Assembly (NCBI GenBank): GCA_900770215.1
Contig: CAAGJW010000102.1
Location: forward strand, 1-59,942
Source: Bacteroidales bacterium
GTDB lineage: Bacteria; Bacteroidota; Bacteroidia; Bacteroidales; Muribaculaceae
Reading direction: 5' to 3'
Length of the DNA: 59,942 nucleotides
Shown: one piece after another, positions 14,722 through 23,773 of the stretch
Layout of the letters: each line of letters begins with the position of its first letter
How positions within the stretch are numbered: position 1 is the stretch's first letter
Position numbers and translations under genes: made by a program
Notes under the pieces: generated by a model
The model's input: only the letters and a program-made list of their open reading frames with translations
Databases searched by the model: none
What the model was told of the DNA's origin: nothing

Positions 14722-17700
14722 TTCTGTACTTTCGACGAGTCACTTCTTGCTGGTGGCGCAGTGCGCACTGGAGCACGCAGCGTGTCGACACCAGTGCCAT
14801 GGCGACGCTTGAAGAAATTGCGCCAGTTGTCAAAGTCATGCTTGTAGACGATGCCCACACCCTGTGTTGTCAACGCATTGCGCACATAGTAGTTCTGGTC
14901 GTTGTAGTGATTGTAGGCCTTAAGGCGGAAGGTGCCCTTGCTGTTGAGCAAATACTCGATGTCGAAGTCGCCAATGAAATTGGAGTTCTTGGAGTTGTAG
15001 GCGTTGTCGCGATAACCGAAGTTGCCATTAAACAGCAAGCGGTTGTTGAGCAGTTGGCTTGAGAGCGCCAAGTCAACCTCCATATCTGAGAAATCGCCCT
15101 TGTCGCTGCGGAAGTTGGGCGAGATGCTCCAGTTCTCATTCAACCGGCCCAGCATGTTGCCCAGTTGCGACGATATCGTCGATGAGGCAACCGAAGTGAG
15201 CTCATTGTTGCTCGTTGAGTTGTTCATGTACTCGGGCGTGTAGAAGCGATTGAGAGCCAGCAGGTACACGATCTGGCGGTTCATCATGTCGTCGGTGCTG
15301 ATGATGCTGTTGATCTTCCTCACCGCCTCGGTCGTGAGCGTAGGGAATTCCAGCGAGAACGAGATGTCGGGCTGGCTTATTACTCCCTTGGCCATGAGCA
15401 CGGCATGCACGGGCACATTGGTACGGTTCAGCTCGCGGTCGTCGGCAAATGACTCGTCAAGGTCCTTGATGTTGGCGTTGAGGGCATAATAGGCCTTGAT
15501 GTCGAGCATGGCCTTGTAGGGATCACCCTGGAAGCTGATGGCACTCCCGTTCTGTATTGTGAAGTCTTTGATGATGATGTCTTGCAGCGTAAAATTGTAG
15601 GAACCCTTCTCAAGTACGTATTTACCATACATCTCAAGCTGCTGGTCGGTGTTGTCATAGGCCATGCGCAAGTTGCCGCGGCCTGTCGCTTTTATCTTGT
15701 CGCCACTCACGGGGTCCATGACGATCACCATCTGCATGTCGGGGGTGATATCGCCCTGCAAGTCGATCTTGTACTCGGTGGGCAACGAGGGCTTCTGTTC
15801 CTGCGCAATCTTCTGCGTGAGCAGCTTCACAATATCGGGTACGGTGTCGACCAACTGCTCGGCAGCGGTGTCGACCGGGTGATTGAGCTGGTCGCGGTCG
15901 CGGTAGGTGATGAAACTGTAGGCCTGGGCCTCCTCACTGTCGGACAAGACGAAGGTGAACTTACTGCGCGGAGCCGACTCCATATTCACCTTCACGCTCA
16001 CTGTGCCCGGCTCGCCGCTCACAAAGGCCGAACCGTTGCCATACACAGTGCCATACCACACAGGGTTGATCGAGGCATTGGTGTCGTAGCACAGCAAGTC
16101 GCGCGCCCCGGTTATTGCAAAGTTAAACGAGGGGTTGTGAAAATGGTCGTGCTTGACCCATCCACTCATAGTTGCCTCGTGATTGTCGCGGTCATGTATC
16201 TTCACATTGGAAAACCTGATGTTGCCTGGTGTCATGTGCACCGAGTCGCTGCAAGAGTACACCACATTGCTGAAATCGAGCTTGAACTTAATATCGTCGG
16301 CATAGATATCACCATAGAGGTCAATCGTGTGGAAATTGCCCAGTAGCACTGCATGACCCGACACTTGCCCCCTCACATCGCTCGTGAAGGCCGACATGAA
16401 AGGTTTCATAAACTCAACATTAGCCTTGTGGGCGTTGAAATCGAAGTAAAGCGAGTCTTGCTTGGGGAAAATTGCTCCCTTGATGAGCGAGTGAAGCCCA
16501 TTGTGCTGAGAGATGTCGGCGTTGATCGCAACCGACTGGCTCTCGTTGTCCCAGTGGCTCTCGATATCGGCATTGCCCATGAGCGCCCCATTGTATTTGA
16601 TATTTTCAACCTTGAGGTCGGGTGTCTCCAATCGTGGAGCTCCCGAAAACAGGTTACTGGCATGGAAAGTGCCGGTCGCACGTCCGCCAAACTGCACATT
16701 GCTGATGTTGAGTGTCTCAAAGATGTAGTCTAAGTCGATATCCTTAATCGATAGCGCGAGTTCGTCGTCGGGATTTCTCGACACTTTGCCTTTAATGTTG
16801 ACGTACTGCTCACCACGGCCGGCATGGATGCTGTCGACAATCACAGCACGACGGGCTATATCGAGCGAGCCCTGCCCCACTTTCCACAACGTGTCGTTGA
16901 CGACCACGTCTGACGGGTTCACCACCACATGCGCCGCCACGCCGTCGCGTCCCGACTTGGACAGGGTCGTAGTCGTCTTGATGTCGCCATGGTAGTCATG
17001 CTCGCGGTTGTATCTCCATCCCAAGTCGGTGTCGATGCGGTTGTGAGCAGCCAGGGCATCGATGTTGATAGCAATCTTTCCATTCTTAGACGGGAAAAGT
17101 GTGTGGGCGTTCAATATCACGTCGTTGCCCTCATTGTCGTAGCTTGCAGTGAGGCTTGTGCCCTCGATGAGCTTGTTGCCTTGCTGCAAGTAGGGTGCAT
17201 TGACCGTCACGTTGAGCATATTGTCGGGTATACTCAAGTTACCGTCGACAATTACCTTATAGATGATTTTCACCGGCAGGTTCACCATTGCCAGGAATTC
17301 AGAATTGGGTTCCAACTCAAAGTTGAACCTGAAATTGTTGCGCGAGCGTGCATTGGCATATTTGGCATATTGCCCAAAAAGCCCGGGCAAGGCCTTCGAC
17401 AGCATTCCTTTTATCGATGGCAACAGAGTGCCAAAGTCGAATTGGCCTTCAATCGACCCATGTATGAAATCGGAGTTAAGCTCTATCACCTGTGGACGTG
17501 CCGAGTTGTTGGCAACGAGGTCAAGGTTGTTGAGATGGTAGGTCTTGCCATTGGCTGCCCGATAGGAGATATTGCTTATCGAAAGGGTGCCTGTGGCATT
17601 GTCAAGGCTGTTGCCCACAAAGGAGGCCCGACTATCGAACGAAAACACATTGTCGCGACCTGGCACAAGACGCATGCGCTGCAAGTTCACCTGTTGAGCC

Positions 17701-19286
17701 GTGACCACGGCATCGATGCTAGTATTGCGCCCCGCCAGCGCGGCATTGCCGCTCAGGCTTAACTTCCCATTGGGATCGTCGATGCTGAAACTGCCTTCAT
17801 AGCTGTGGGCAGTAGCCCTCACATCGGCAAGTATATTCTTGTAGCGGTAGCCCTTGAAGTCGACATAGGGCACAGTACCCTTGACTGAGCCGCGCTGCAA
17901 CTTCCCGTGCGAGAGCCTGACTGCCAAGTCGGCATTGATGGCAAGCTCACCCCACATGCTTTTCTTGTTGAGCAAGGAGCCCACGTCGAGCCTCGTGGTC
18001 TCGATGTGGCCACTGGCATCGACTGTGCCCTTAAGATGCGTGCATGCAGCATTGATTTTTACTGCACCCAGCGACGAGGCCACATCGCCCTTGAATTGAA
18101 AATTGCTCATGTTACCTCGGGCTGTACCTTTCAGGCTCAAGTTGCCTAATGCAGTGATGATGCGCTGTGGTTCAGGTTTGAGTTTAACCAGCGTGCTTGT
18201 GATCTTGGCAATTTCGCTGGCCTGGGCATGCACATTGAAATGAGGCAGGTTGAACGCCAAGGCCTGTGGGCGTGTCAAATTTTTCAGGTCGCAAGCCAAG
18301 TCGAGCGAGAGACGACTGTTGTGGCTTTTCACATTCAACAGCGGCACATGCAGGTCATCGGGGTAGCCGTTTACCGTAGCAGTCACAAGCAATGGCTTGT
18401 TGAATTGCGACAAGGCAGGGACAAAGCAGGCAAAGTCGCCGGGTGTGATGTGGGTGTGGCGCAACGACAGGTTGAACGGCTGACGCTTGGCATAGAGCAA
18501 CACATGCTTGAGCGAGTCGTAGTTTATCACTTGGTCGTTGGGCTCAAGCAATGTTCCAGGTAGCTCAATCTGAATGCCAGAAACGACAGTTTGCTTGTCC
18601 GTAACAGCAAGTCGCGCAGAAATGTTCTTTATTTTTAATCCGCTGCCTTCATTCAGCGACATGCGTTTTATATCAATAAGGAAATTATCGTTTTTCAGCT
18701 TGGGAATGTCGATATCGGCCCTAAAGTCACCCACCGCCAAGTGGTTTAAGTCAAGTGTCCTCTTGCGCGGCTTGTTGAGCACGTCATAGGTGATATAGCT
18801 TTTCCTTATCACGATGTTGCGTATTTCAAGGTCAAACTTCTTGGGTGGCCGCTTGACCTTGGGCTTGAAGGCATCAATGATAAACTGCATGTTGGTGGGG
18901 CTTTCGGGGTCGGGGCGAGTAATGTGCCCGTGCAACCCAATGATCTCCCCATAGGTGATGACGACGCGCCGGTCGACGATGAGACTCTTCATGCTTATGC
19001 CAGCCGCCAGCTTGTCGACATGAAACAAAGGGTTGTGCTGCTGATCGGGAATATTGACTGCCCCCAGTATCACCTGATTGAAAGGCCGTATGGTCAAATC
19101 GCCAATCGTCACATGAGTCTTCAACGTGTCGCTCAGCTCCTGCTCAACAACGCCCTTTATCTTATTTTGCACTGCCGGAACACTCAGCAAAATATACAAC
19201 GAGGCATACACGACCACAATAGCAACTATAGCAGTCACCAAGATGGAACGCACAACGTTGTAGCTATATCTCACAGTCTTGTTCAT
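14718..19286 (-). CDS. tamB: TamB/YtfN-like translocation and assembly module protein
   Basis: The 1522-aa product has one N-terminal membrane anchor (about residues 14-36). A very long, repetitive beta-rich region follows, with an AsmA-like N-terminal part (QELSDTLKTHVTIGDLTIRP). The conserved DUF490 domain occupies roughly the last 350 residues (DLQGDITPDMQMVIVMDP, LRMAYDNTDQQLEMYGKY, the ISFSLEFPTL region). TamB-like proteins bridge the periplasm and help phospholipid transport and outer-membrane protein insertion; Bacteroidota members usually lack a TamA partner. It lies between nadE (20-nt gap) and the DUF4421 protein (4-nt overlap). Confidence 0.93.
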   Translation of the reverse strand: MNKTVRYSYNVVRSILVTAIVAIVVVYASLYILLSVPAVQNKIKGVVEQELSDTLKTHVTIGDLTIRPFNQVILGAVNIPDQQHNPLFHVDKLAAGISMKSLIVDRRVVITYGEIIGLHGHITRPDPESPTNMQFIIDAFKPKVKRPPKKFDLEIRNIVIRKSYITYDVLNKPRKRTLDLNHLAVGDFRADIDIPKLKNDNFLIDIKRMSLNEGSGLKIKNISARLAVTDKQTVVSGIQIELPGTLLEPNDQVINYDSLKHVLLYAKRQPFNLSLRHTHITPGDFACFVPALSQFNKPLLVTATVNGYPDDLHVPLLNVKSHNSRLSLDLACDLKNLTRPQALAFNLPHFNVHAQASEIAKITSTLVKLKPEPQRIITALGNLSLKGTARGNMSNFQFKGDVASSLGAVKINAACTHLKGTVDASGHIETTRLDVGSLLNKKSMWGELAINADLAVRLSHGKLQRGSVKGTVPYVDFKGYRYKNILADVRATAHSYEGSFSIDDPNGKLSLSGNAALAGRNTSIDAVVTAQQVNLQRMRLVPGRDNVFSFDSRASFVGNSLDNATGTLSISNISYRAANGKTYHLNNLDLVANNSARPQVIELNSDFIHGSIEGQFDFGTLLPSIKGMLSKALPGLFGQYAKYANARSRNNFRFNFELEPNSEFLAMVNLPVKIIYKVIVDGNLSIPDNMLNVTVNAPYLQQGNKLIEGTSLTASYDNEGNDVILNAHTLFPSKNGKIAINIDALAAHNRIDTDLGWRYNREHDYHGDIKTTTTLSKSGRDGVAAHVVVNPSDVVVNDTLWKVGQGSLDIARRAVIVDSIHAGRGEQYVNIKGKVSRNPDDELALSIKDIDLDYIFETLNISNVQFGGRATGTFHASNLFSGAPRLETPDLKVENIKYNGALMGNADIESHWDNESQSVAINADISQHNGLHSLIKGAIFPKQDSLYFDFNAHKANVEFMKPFMSAFTSDVRGQVSGHAVLLGNFHTIDLYGDIYADDIKFKLDFSNVVYSCSDSVHMTPGNIRFSNVKIHDRDNHEATMSGWVKHDHFHNPSFNFAITGARDLLCYDTNASINPVWYGTVYGNGSAFVSGEPGTVSVKVNMESAPRSKFTFVLSDSEEAQAYSFITYRDRDQLNHPVDTAAEQLVDTVPDIVKLLTQKIAQEQKPSLPTEYKIDLQGDITPDMQMVIVMDPVSGDKIKATGRGNLRMAYDNTDQQLEMYGKYVLEKGSYNFTLQDIIIKDFTIQNGSAISFQGDPYKAMLDIKAYYALNANIKDLDESFADDRELNRTNVPVHAVLMAKGVISQPDISFSLEFPTLTTEAVRKINSIISTDDMMNRQIVYLLALNRFYTPEYMNNSTSNNELTSVASSTISSQLGNMLGRLNENWSISPNFRSDKGDFSDMEVDLALSSQLLNNRLLFNGNFGYRDNAYNSKNSNFIGDFDIEYLLNSKGTFRLKAYNHYNDQNYYVRNALTTQGVGIVYKHDFDNWRNFFKRRHGTGVDTLRAPVRTAPPARSDSSKVQK

Positions 19287-19306
19287 AGCAGTGTAATGTG
19301 GTCAAC

Positions 19307-21283
19307 TCAATCGGGCAACTCGTCGCACTCCTTCACCCACAACCGTGCAGCCGCATCGCTGGGCATGCGCCAGTCGCCACGCGGCGAGAGGCTCACGCTG
19401 CCCACCTTGGGGCCGTCGGGCAGGCACGATCGCTTGAATTGCTGCCCGAAGAAACGCCACATAAACTTGGTGAGCCATTTCTTTATCGTCATTCGGTCGT
19501 AGTCACCCTCAAATGCCAAGCAGGCCAGCATGTAGAGCTTGCGCGGCGAGTAGCCATAGCGCAGCATGTGATACAAGAAGAAGTCGTGCAGCTCGTAGGG
19601 GCCCACAAGGTCTTCGGTCTTCTGCTGAATATTGCCTTCGGCATCGGCTGGAGTAAGCTCGGGGCTTATGGGCGTGTGCAACACGTCGAGCAACGTCTCG
19701 TGTATCTTCAGCCCCTGCGGGGTCGAGGTGGACACCAGCGTGGCAAACCACATCACCAGGTGCTTGGCCAGAGTTTTGGGTATACTGCAATTCACGTTGT
19801 ACATCGACATATGGTCGCCGTTGTAGGTGGCCCAGCCCAAGGCCAATTCCGAGAGGTCGCCCGTGCCTAGCACGATGCCACCCGTCTTGTTGGCATAGTC
19901 CATCAATATCTGCGTGCGCTCGCGGGCCTGCCCGTTCTCATAGGTCACATCGTGCACGCTCATGTCGTGCCCGATGTCGGCAAAATGCTGTGTCACCGCA
20001 GCTGCTATCGAGATCTCCTTCACCGTTATGCCAAGCGCGCGCATGAGTTCGAGGGCATTGTTGTAGGTGCGGTCGGTAGTGCCAAATCCAGGCATGGTGA
20101 TGCCGTATATCCCCTTGCGGTCGAGACCCAGCTTGTCGAAGGCCCGGGTAGCTACCAGCAAGGCCAGTGTGGAGTCGAGGCCTCCCGACACGCCCACCAC
20201 AACAGTCTTAATGTGGGTGAAATGAAGGCGCCGCATCAGGCCCTCAGTCTGAATGTTGATGATATCTTCGCAGCGACTGTGCAGCTGGCTCTCCTCACGG
20301 GGCACGAAGGGCAGCTTCTTCAACGACCGGCACAGCCGCACCTCATCGTAGTTGAGTGTTGCAGGCCAATCAAGTGAAACATGGTGCATCTCGCGAGTAA
20401 ATTGTGCCAAGTTGTCGCTGTAGCTTCCGTTCACCCTGCGCTCGTTGTTGAGCGCCTCGATATCGATATCGGCACACTCCAATTGCGACGTTTGCTCAAA
20501 ACGTGCCCCTTCCTTGAGTACAGCACCGTTTTCGGCGATGATGGCATTGCCGGCAAAGACAAGATCGGTTGTCGACTCGCCATAGCCCGCCGAGGAGTAG
20601 ACATAGGCCGAAATGCAATGCTCCGATTGGTGCTTGATGAGATTTACAAGATAATTGTGCTTGCCTATGAGTTCATTGGACGCCGAGAGGTTGACAATCA
20701 CATTGGCCCCGTTTATCGCGTAGATCGAACTCGGCGGAATGGGCACCCACAAGTCTTCGCATATCTCGACGGCCAGCTTCACCTTGCCAGCGTCGAAGAT
20801 AATGTCGGCCCCAAACGGGTAGCTGCTGCCATTGAAAGCAATTTCATGCTGACCGCGCACGAGATTGTAGCTCGTGAACCAACGCTTCTCATAAAATTCC
20901 TTGTAATTGGGCAGGTAGGTTTTGGGCACAAAACCCAGAATTCTGCCCTGATGCATCACCACAGCGCAATTGTAAAGATGGCCGTCGGCCCTGACTGGAG
21001 CACCCACAACTGCGATAATGCCCATAGCGGCAGTCGCCTCGCTTATGGTGACAATGGCCCGCTCGGCGCTGTCGAGCAGCACCTCGTTGGCAAACAAATC
21101 GGCACACGTGTAGGACGTGACACACAACTCGGGGAAAACCACCAGCTGTGCTCCCGCCTCGGCGGCACGCCTCGCGCAATCCACTATGTGCGAAACATTG
21201 TATTCAACATCGGCCACATTGACTTGCGGCACCGCCGCAGCAACGCGTATATATCCATAATCGTTAATTCTTTGCAAAGTCAT
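19307..21283 (-). CDS. nadE: Glutamine-dependent NAD+ synthetase
   Basis: The enzyme amidates nicotinic acid adenine dinucleotide to NAD+ using glutamine. The 658-aa protein has an N-terminal nitrilase-fold glutaminase with the Glu-Lys-Cys triad in VVFPELCVTS, FVPKTYLPNYKEF and AVEICEDLWVP. The C-terminal synthetase domain carries the P-loop VGVSGGLDSTLAL and the region GTGDLSELALGWATYNGDHM. The ATG at 21283 is used; a TTG nine codons upstream coincides with the -7 box (21315-21308) and cannot be the start. It probably heads the nadE-tamB-DUF4421 transcription unit. Confidence 0.97.
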   Translation of the reverse strand: MTLQRINDYGYIRVAAAVPQVNVADVEYNVSHIVDCARRAAEAGAQLVVFPELCVTSYTCADLFANEVLLDSAERAIVTISEATAAMGIIAVVGAPVRADGHLYNCAVVMHQGRILGFVPKTYLPNYKEFYEKRWFTSYNLVRGQHEIAFNGSSYPFGADIIFDAGKVKLAVEICEDLWVPIPPSSIYAINGANVIVNLSASNELIGKHNYLVNLIKHQSEHCISAYVYSSAGYGESTTDLVFAGNAIIAENGAVLKEGARFEQTSQLECADIDIEALNNERRVNGSYSDNLAQFTREMHHVSLDWPATLNYDEVRLCRSLKKLPFVPREESQLHSRCEDIINIQTEGLMRRLHFTHIKTVVVGVSGGLDSTLALLVATRAFDKLGLDRKGIYGITMPGFGTTDRTYNNALELMRALGITVKEISIAAAVTQHFADIGHDMSVHDVTYENGQARERTQILMDYANKTGGIVLGTGDLSELALGWATYNGDHMSMYNVNCSIPKTLAKHLVMWFATLVSTSTPQGLKIHETLLDVLHTPISPELTPADAEGNIQQKTEDLVGPYELHDFFLYHMLRYGYSPRKLYMLACLAFEGDYDRMTIKKWLTKFMWRFFGQQFKRSCLPDGPKVGSVSLSPRGDWRMPSDAAARLWVKECDELPD

Positions 21284-21307
21284 TTTGTAATCAACAATAA
21301 TAACTTG

Positions 21308-21315
21308 CAAAAGTA
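21308..21315 (-). promoter_or_regulatory. -7 element upstream of nadE
   Basis: TACTTTTG on the minus strand, giving a predicted leader of under 25 nt. No clear -33 box is seen. Confidence 0.4.
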
Positions 21316-21416
21316 AGCAATTTTGCCGACAAGCATTATATCAGCGTTTCAAAAACTTGTCGACTGCCCGCAAAATTGAGTAAAAGCAGGTGCGTCCTCC
21401 TTGTCAAGAGCAAGGG

Positions 21417-22613
21417 TCAGTCCTGGGGATATAGCGAGAGAAAGACGGGGGCGTTGCGCAGCTCTTGGGCGCGGTCGTGCAACTCCTGTAGCGACACCTC
21501 GCCCACCACATACTTGAAACCGTCGCTATAGTAGCTTTCAGTTATATTGGTAAAATTCAACAGGTTCAATTCGTGAGGGGTGTCGTAGCGATAATACACC
21601 CGCAGGCGGTGACCGTTGGTAAACACGGGCTTGTGGGGACTCGACAGCTTCTTGTACTCGTAGCGGTAGTCGTAGAGTTGGGCAGTGATGTCGCTGAGCA
21701 CAGCCGAGCCAGTGGGGAAGCCGCCGGCCCCCTGGCCGAACATAAACTGCTTGTAATAGAACAGGCCCTTGATGACCACGCCGTTGAACTCGTCTTCAAC
21801 GCTATAGATATACTTCTGCCTGGAGAGCAAGTGCGGCATGACCGAAAGGATGAGTTTATTGCCGTCTACCTTCTCGGCCCAGCCCACCAGCTTGATGCGG
21901 CGACGCTTCTCGACGGCAAACTGGATGTCGTGCTCGTTCATGTGGCCGATGCCGAAGGTGAAAATTTCATCGCTCGGCACATAGACGCCAAAGGCGTGCA
22001 TGGTGATGATGACAAGCTTGAACACCGAGTCCCAGCCCCCGATATCGAGCGTGGGATCGCTCTCGGCAAAGCCGAGTTTCTGAGCCAGAGCCAAAGCAGC
22101 ATCGTAGGTCAAGCCCTCGTTGAAGATTTTTGATAATATAAAATTGGATGAACCGTTGAGTATGCCTTTCACCGAGATGAGCAAGTCGTTGTCGTAGTAC
22201 TCCTCGAGATTTCTTATTACGGGAATGCTGCCGCAGGCCGAGGCATCGTAGAGCAAGGCCGTGTCGTGCTGCTTCTGCAGTTCTATCATCTCGGGCAGAT
22301 GAGCAGCCAGCATCTTCTTGTTGCCGCTCACTACTGGATAGCCTGCCGAGAGGGCGCGCTTGACGATGGCATAGGCTGCCTCGGCATCATCGATGAGCTC
22401 AACAATAAAGTTGATGCGCGGGTCGTTGAAGATGTCGGCAGCCTCGCTGGTAAATTCCAGTTCTGGCGCTTGCGGCTGATGCTTGGCCACGTTTCTCACA
22501 CACACCTTCACGAGGTGCACATTGCAGGGCTCGATTTTCTTGAGCACATCGTAGAGCCCCTTGCCCACGGTGCCGAAGCCGAATAATCCTATGTAAATCT
22601 GCTTGTCGTTCAT
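21417..22613 (-). CDS. hom: Homoserine dehydrogenase
   Basis: This enzyme reduces aspartate semialdehyde to homoserine, the branch point to threonine and methionine. The 398-aa product has an NAD(P)-binding N-terminus (IGLFGFGTVGKGLYDVLKK), the VVSGNKKMLAAH region, and the catalytic homoserine-binding domain with ILNGSSNFILSKIFNEG, GFAESDPTLDIGGWD and FGQGAGGFPTGSAVLSDI. No ACT domain follows, so allosteric control by threonine through that module is absent. It is 17 nt downstream of metX on the same strand; the pair commits homoserine toward methionine. Confidence 0.95.
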   Translation of the reverse strand: MNDKQIYIGLFGFGTVGKGLYDVLKKIEPCNVHLVKVCVRNVAKHQPQAPELEFTSEAADIFNDPRINFIVELIDDAEAAYAIVKRALSAGYPVVSGNKKMLAAHLPEMIELQKQHDTALLYDASACGSIPVIRNLEEYYDNDLLISVKGILNGSSNFILSKIFNEGLTYDAALALAQKLGFAESDPTLDIGGWDSVFKLVIITMHAFGVYVPSDEIFTFGIGHMNEHDIQFAVEKRRRIKLVGWAEKVDGNKLILSVMPHLLSRQKYIYSVEDEFNGVVIKGLFYYKQFMFGQGAGGFPTGSAVLSDITAQLYDYRYEYKKLSSPHKPVFTNGHRLRVYYRYDTPHELNLLNFTNITESYYSDGFKYVVGEVSLQELHDRAQELRNAPVFLSLYPQD

Positions 22614-22630
22614 GTCGCTTGTGAAATTTA

Positions 22631-23644
22631 TTATTTTAGAAAATGCTGAATGATGGCATTGAGCTGGTCGCTCTCGACCAGGAAGCCGTCGTGCCCGAAA
22701 TCAGAATCAATCACTTCAAAGCGCGCATCGGGAATATTGCGCGTGAGCACCTCGTGCTCATCGACGGGAAACAAGATGTCGCTGGTAATGGCCACCACGA
22801 GCGTACGGGCCTCGATGCGCTGCAAGGCCCGCTCCACTCCACCGCGGCCACGGCCCACGTCATGAGAGTCAAAGGCCTGAAGCAACCGGTAATAAGAATA
22901 AGCATTGAAGCGCCTGCACAATTTTTCGCCCTGATGGTGCTGGTAAGACTGCACCCTGTGATCGAAGCACGTGGCGGCATGGCCAGTGTCGACCTGGGTT
23001 TTGTTGTAGGCCTTGCCGCCCCGATAGCTGAGCAGGGCAATGGCACGTGCAACGGCCATGCCTGCCATCCCAGCCTGGGCACTCGGCGAGCCGAAGGTAG
23101 AATCGCTGTCGATAGCCATGCGCTGGGTCTCGTTGAAGGCCACCTGCCATGGCGTGGCCTGAGCAGCCGTGGCAATGAAGACGGCATTACGCGCAAAAGC
23201 AGGGTCGGCAATGCACCACTCCAGGCACTGAAAGCCGCCTATGCTGCTGCCCACGAGCAGCCGCACGTGGTCGATGCCCAGGTGGCTGGCAAGCAACCGA
23301 TGGGCCCTCACCATGTCGCGCATCGTGACACGCGGGAAATCGCCCCACCAAGGCTGCCCCGTGGCAGGATTGATGCTCGACGGCCCTGTCGAGCCGTAGC
23401 AGCTGCCCAGGATGTTGGCACACACGATGTAGTACTTCTCGGGATCGAGAAACCGATTATGCTCGATAGTGCCTGGCCACCAGTCGGCCACATCGCTATT
23501 GGCCGTGAGGGCATGGCACACCCACACCACATTGTCACGGTCGGGGGCAAGGGTGCCCCACGTGTCGTAGGCAATGGTTACCGCGGGGAGCGACTGGCCA
23601 CATTCCAGCTCAAAGACGTGATTATAATTGTAGATTTTAGACAT
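22631..23644 (-). CDS. metX: Homoserine O-acetyltransferase (MetX family)
   Basis: This alpha/beta-hydrolase-fold enzyme acylates homoserine with acetyl-CoA for methionine synthesis; succinyl specificity occurs in some members and cannot be excluded. The 337-aa product has VCHALTANSDVADWWPG, the nucleophile elbow GSSIGGFQCLEW, the Asp in ITSDILFPVDEHEVL and the His in DFGHDGFLVE. It is followed by hom. A -7 box TAATTTTG (23668-23661) sits only about 17 nt before the ATG, so the mRNA is almost leaderless and has no room for a SAM riboswitch. Confidence 0.95.
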   Translation of the reverse strand: MSKIYNYNHVFELECGQSLPAVTIAYDTWGTLAPDRDNVVWVCHALTANSDVADWWPGTIEHNRFLDPEKYYIVCANILGSCYGSTGPSSINPATGQPWWGDFPRVTMRDMVRAHRLLASHLGIDHVRLLVGSSIGGFQCLEWCIADPAFARNAVFIATAAQATPWQVAFNETQRMAIDSDSTFGSPSAQAGMAGMAVARAIALLSYRGGKAYNKTQVDTGHAATCFDHRVQSYQHHQGEKLCRRFNAYSYYRLLQAFDSHDVGRGRGGVERALQRIEARTLVVAITSDILFPVDEHEVLTRNIPDARFEVIDSDFGHDGFLVESDQLNAIIQHFLK

Positions 23645-23660
23645 ACCGTAATTTTGAGTG

Positions 23661-23668
23661 CAAAATTA
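23661..23668 (-). promoter_or_regulatory. -7 element of the metX-hom promoter
   Basis: TAATTTTG on the minus strand. Predicted start is within about 10 nt of the metX ATG. Confidence 0.45.
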
Positions 23669-23773
23669 CAGCATTAAAAACTATAAATAAAATTATATAT
23701 AGGAATATTTTCTTGAAATAATTAAATATTTAGAATATCAATCTACAGATAGTCTTTTCTCAGTAACATTAAT

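Noticed and set aside
23645..23773. SAM riboswitch upstream of metX
   Set aside because: The -7 box lies about 17 nt before the ATG, leaving no room for an aptamer.
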